Below are positions 19,539 to 20,141 of a stretch of DNA of 20,141 nt, piece by piece. Position numbers and translations under genes: made by a program. This stretch comes from Hirudo medicinalis (taxonomy: Eukaryota > Annelida > Clitellata > Hirudinida > Hirudinidae): positions 12,883 to 33,023 of the forward strand of contig MPNW01000915.1 in the NCBI GenBank assembly GCA_011800805.1, read 5' to 3'. Numbering within the stretch: position 1 is the first letter of the stretch; the number at the start of each line of letters is the position of its first letter. The notes below the pieces were generated by a model. It was given only the letters and a program-made list of their open reading frames with translations. It was not told where the DNA came from and did not search any database.

Positions 19539-19611
19539 TCAGACAGACAAACAGTCAGACATACAGACAGACTGACGTACTGACACAGACAGACAGACAG
19601 ACATACAGACT
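19539..19611. repeat. (CAGA)n microsatellite
   Basis: Tetranucleotide CAGA/GACA units interrupted by CAAA, CTGA and CATA variants. Confidence 0.88.
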
Positions 19612-19680
19612 GTGTGCGTGCTCAAACACTGACACACGTACACAGTAAATGATCATCAGAACATCCTCGCATCGTTACTT

Positions 19681-19720
19681 AAAAAAAAAAAACAGCAACA
19701 ACAACAACAACAATAACAAC
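19681..19720. repeat. A run followed by (CAA)n
   Basis: Twelve A residues pass directly into CAGCAACAACAACAACAAC. This resembles the A-rich tail of a retroposed element, but no element body is recognisable upstream. Confidence 0.7.
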
Positions 19721-19960
19721 TGCCCTAATGACTACCGTCAACATCGTAATGGTGGGCCAGCACTTTAAACCTCAAACTGTATAACAACAACAATTACTAT
19801 CTTAATAAAGAATATTAATCTCTTTTATGATAATGTATCGTTGACATAATAATAATAATTATGAGAGTTGCTTAAAAATTATCGAAGACGATGTTTGACA
19901 AATAAATGCATTTATCTGATCAGTCATATTAATTAATAAAAACATCTTTGTAGTGAAAAC

Positions 19961-20051
19961 ATCTTCATCATTGTCATCATCGGCATCATCAAAGTTCTCA
20001 TCGTCGTCGTCTTTATCATCACCATCACCATCACCAGCATCATCATCATCA
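19961..20051. repeat. Imperfect CAT-rich repeat leading into hexamer array
   Basis: TCATCATTGTCATCATCGGC, TCGTCGTCG and CACCATCACC words: degenerate triplet repeats from which the perfect hexamer array seems to have grown. Confidence 0.8.

Positions 20052-20141
<90 letters not shown>
20052..20141. repeat. (TCATCG)15 perfect hexanucleotide array, continues past the window
   Basis: Fifteen perfect, uninterrupted TCATCG units end exactly at the window edge, so the true length is greater. Confidence 0.97.

Noticed and set aside
18545..20139. Poly-His, Cys-rich and Met-Thr repeat open frames
   Set aside because: They are translations of GAT, CAA/CAG and TCATCG microsatellites, open only because the repeat units lack stops.

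Overview
This is nuclear DNA from an invertebrate animal. It is AT-rich and intron-dense, full of simple repeats, and carries decayed hAT and Mutator-like (MULE) transposons. The phylum cannot be fixed from the sequence. Two well-formed minor-class (U12-type) introns show that the organism keeps a minor spliceosome. Five conserved housekeeping genes were identified by reading exons and checking splice phase codon by codon. Four are complete in the window; one runs off the left edge.

Layout: (1) 1-3593, minus: neutral ceramidase, 16 exons, C-terminus beyond the left edge. (2) About 3974-5112, plus: ribosomal protein L27 (136 aa), head-to-head with the ceramidase. Its second intron carries four tandem C/D-box snoRNAs with an identical 13-nt guide against the peptidyl-transferase region of 28S rRNA. 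(3) 5476-6871, minus: isopentenyl-diphosphate isomerase (263 aa, 6 exons), tail-to-tail with RPL27, with a mitochondrial-type presequence on a separate first exon. (4) About 7300-8600, plus: broken hAT/ZMYM1-like transposase. (5) 9670-13065, minus: spermine synthase, 12 exons, 368 aa if one missing base in exon 7 is allowed for. It has one AT-AC and one GT-AG U12-type intron. (6) 13463-13981, plus: intronless ADAT2, head-to-head with spermine synthase. (7) About 14500-15175, minus: decayed MULE transposase. (8) 15.2-20.1 kb: no confidently identified gene, with microsatellites increasing toward the right and ending in a (TCATCG)15 array that leaves the window.

The genes belong to unrelated pathways (sphingolipid turnover, translation, isoprenoid synthesis, polyamine synthesis, tRNA wobble editing), and I see no operon-like logic. 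RPL27 and its intronic snoRNAs are linked functionally: a TOP-type ribosomal protein transcript co-produces guides for rRNA methylation. The strongest leads are the four-copy snoRNA cluster, the two minor introns in spermine synthase, the one-base frame break in its nucleotide-binding loop, the Ser-to-Thr change at the ceramidase nucleophile, and an intron of spermine synthase that stays open in frame for about 76 codons.
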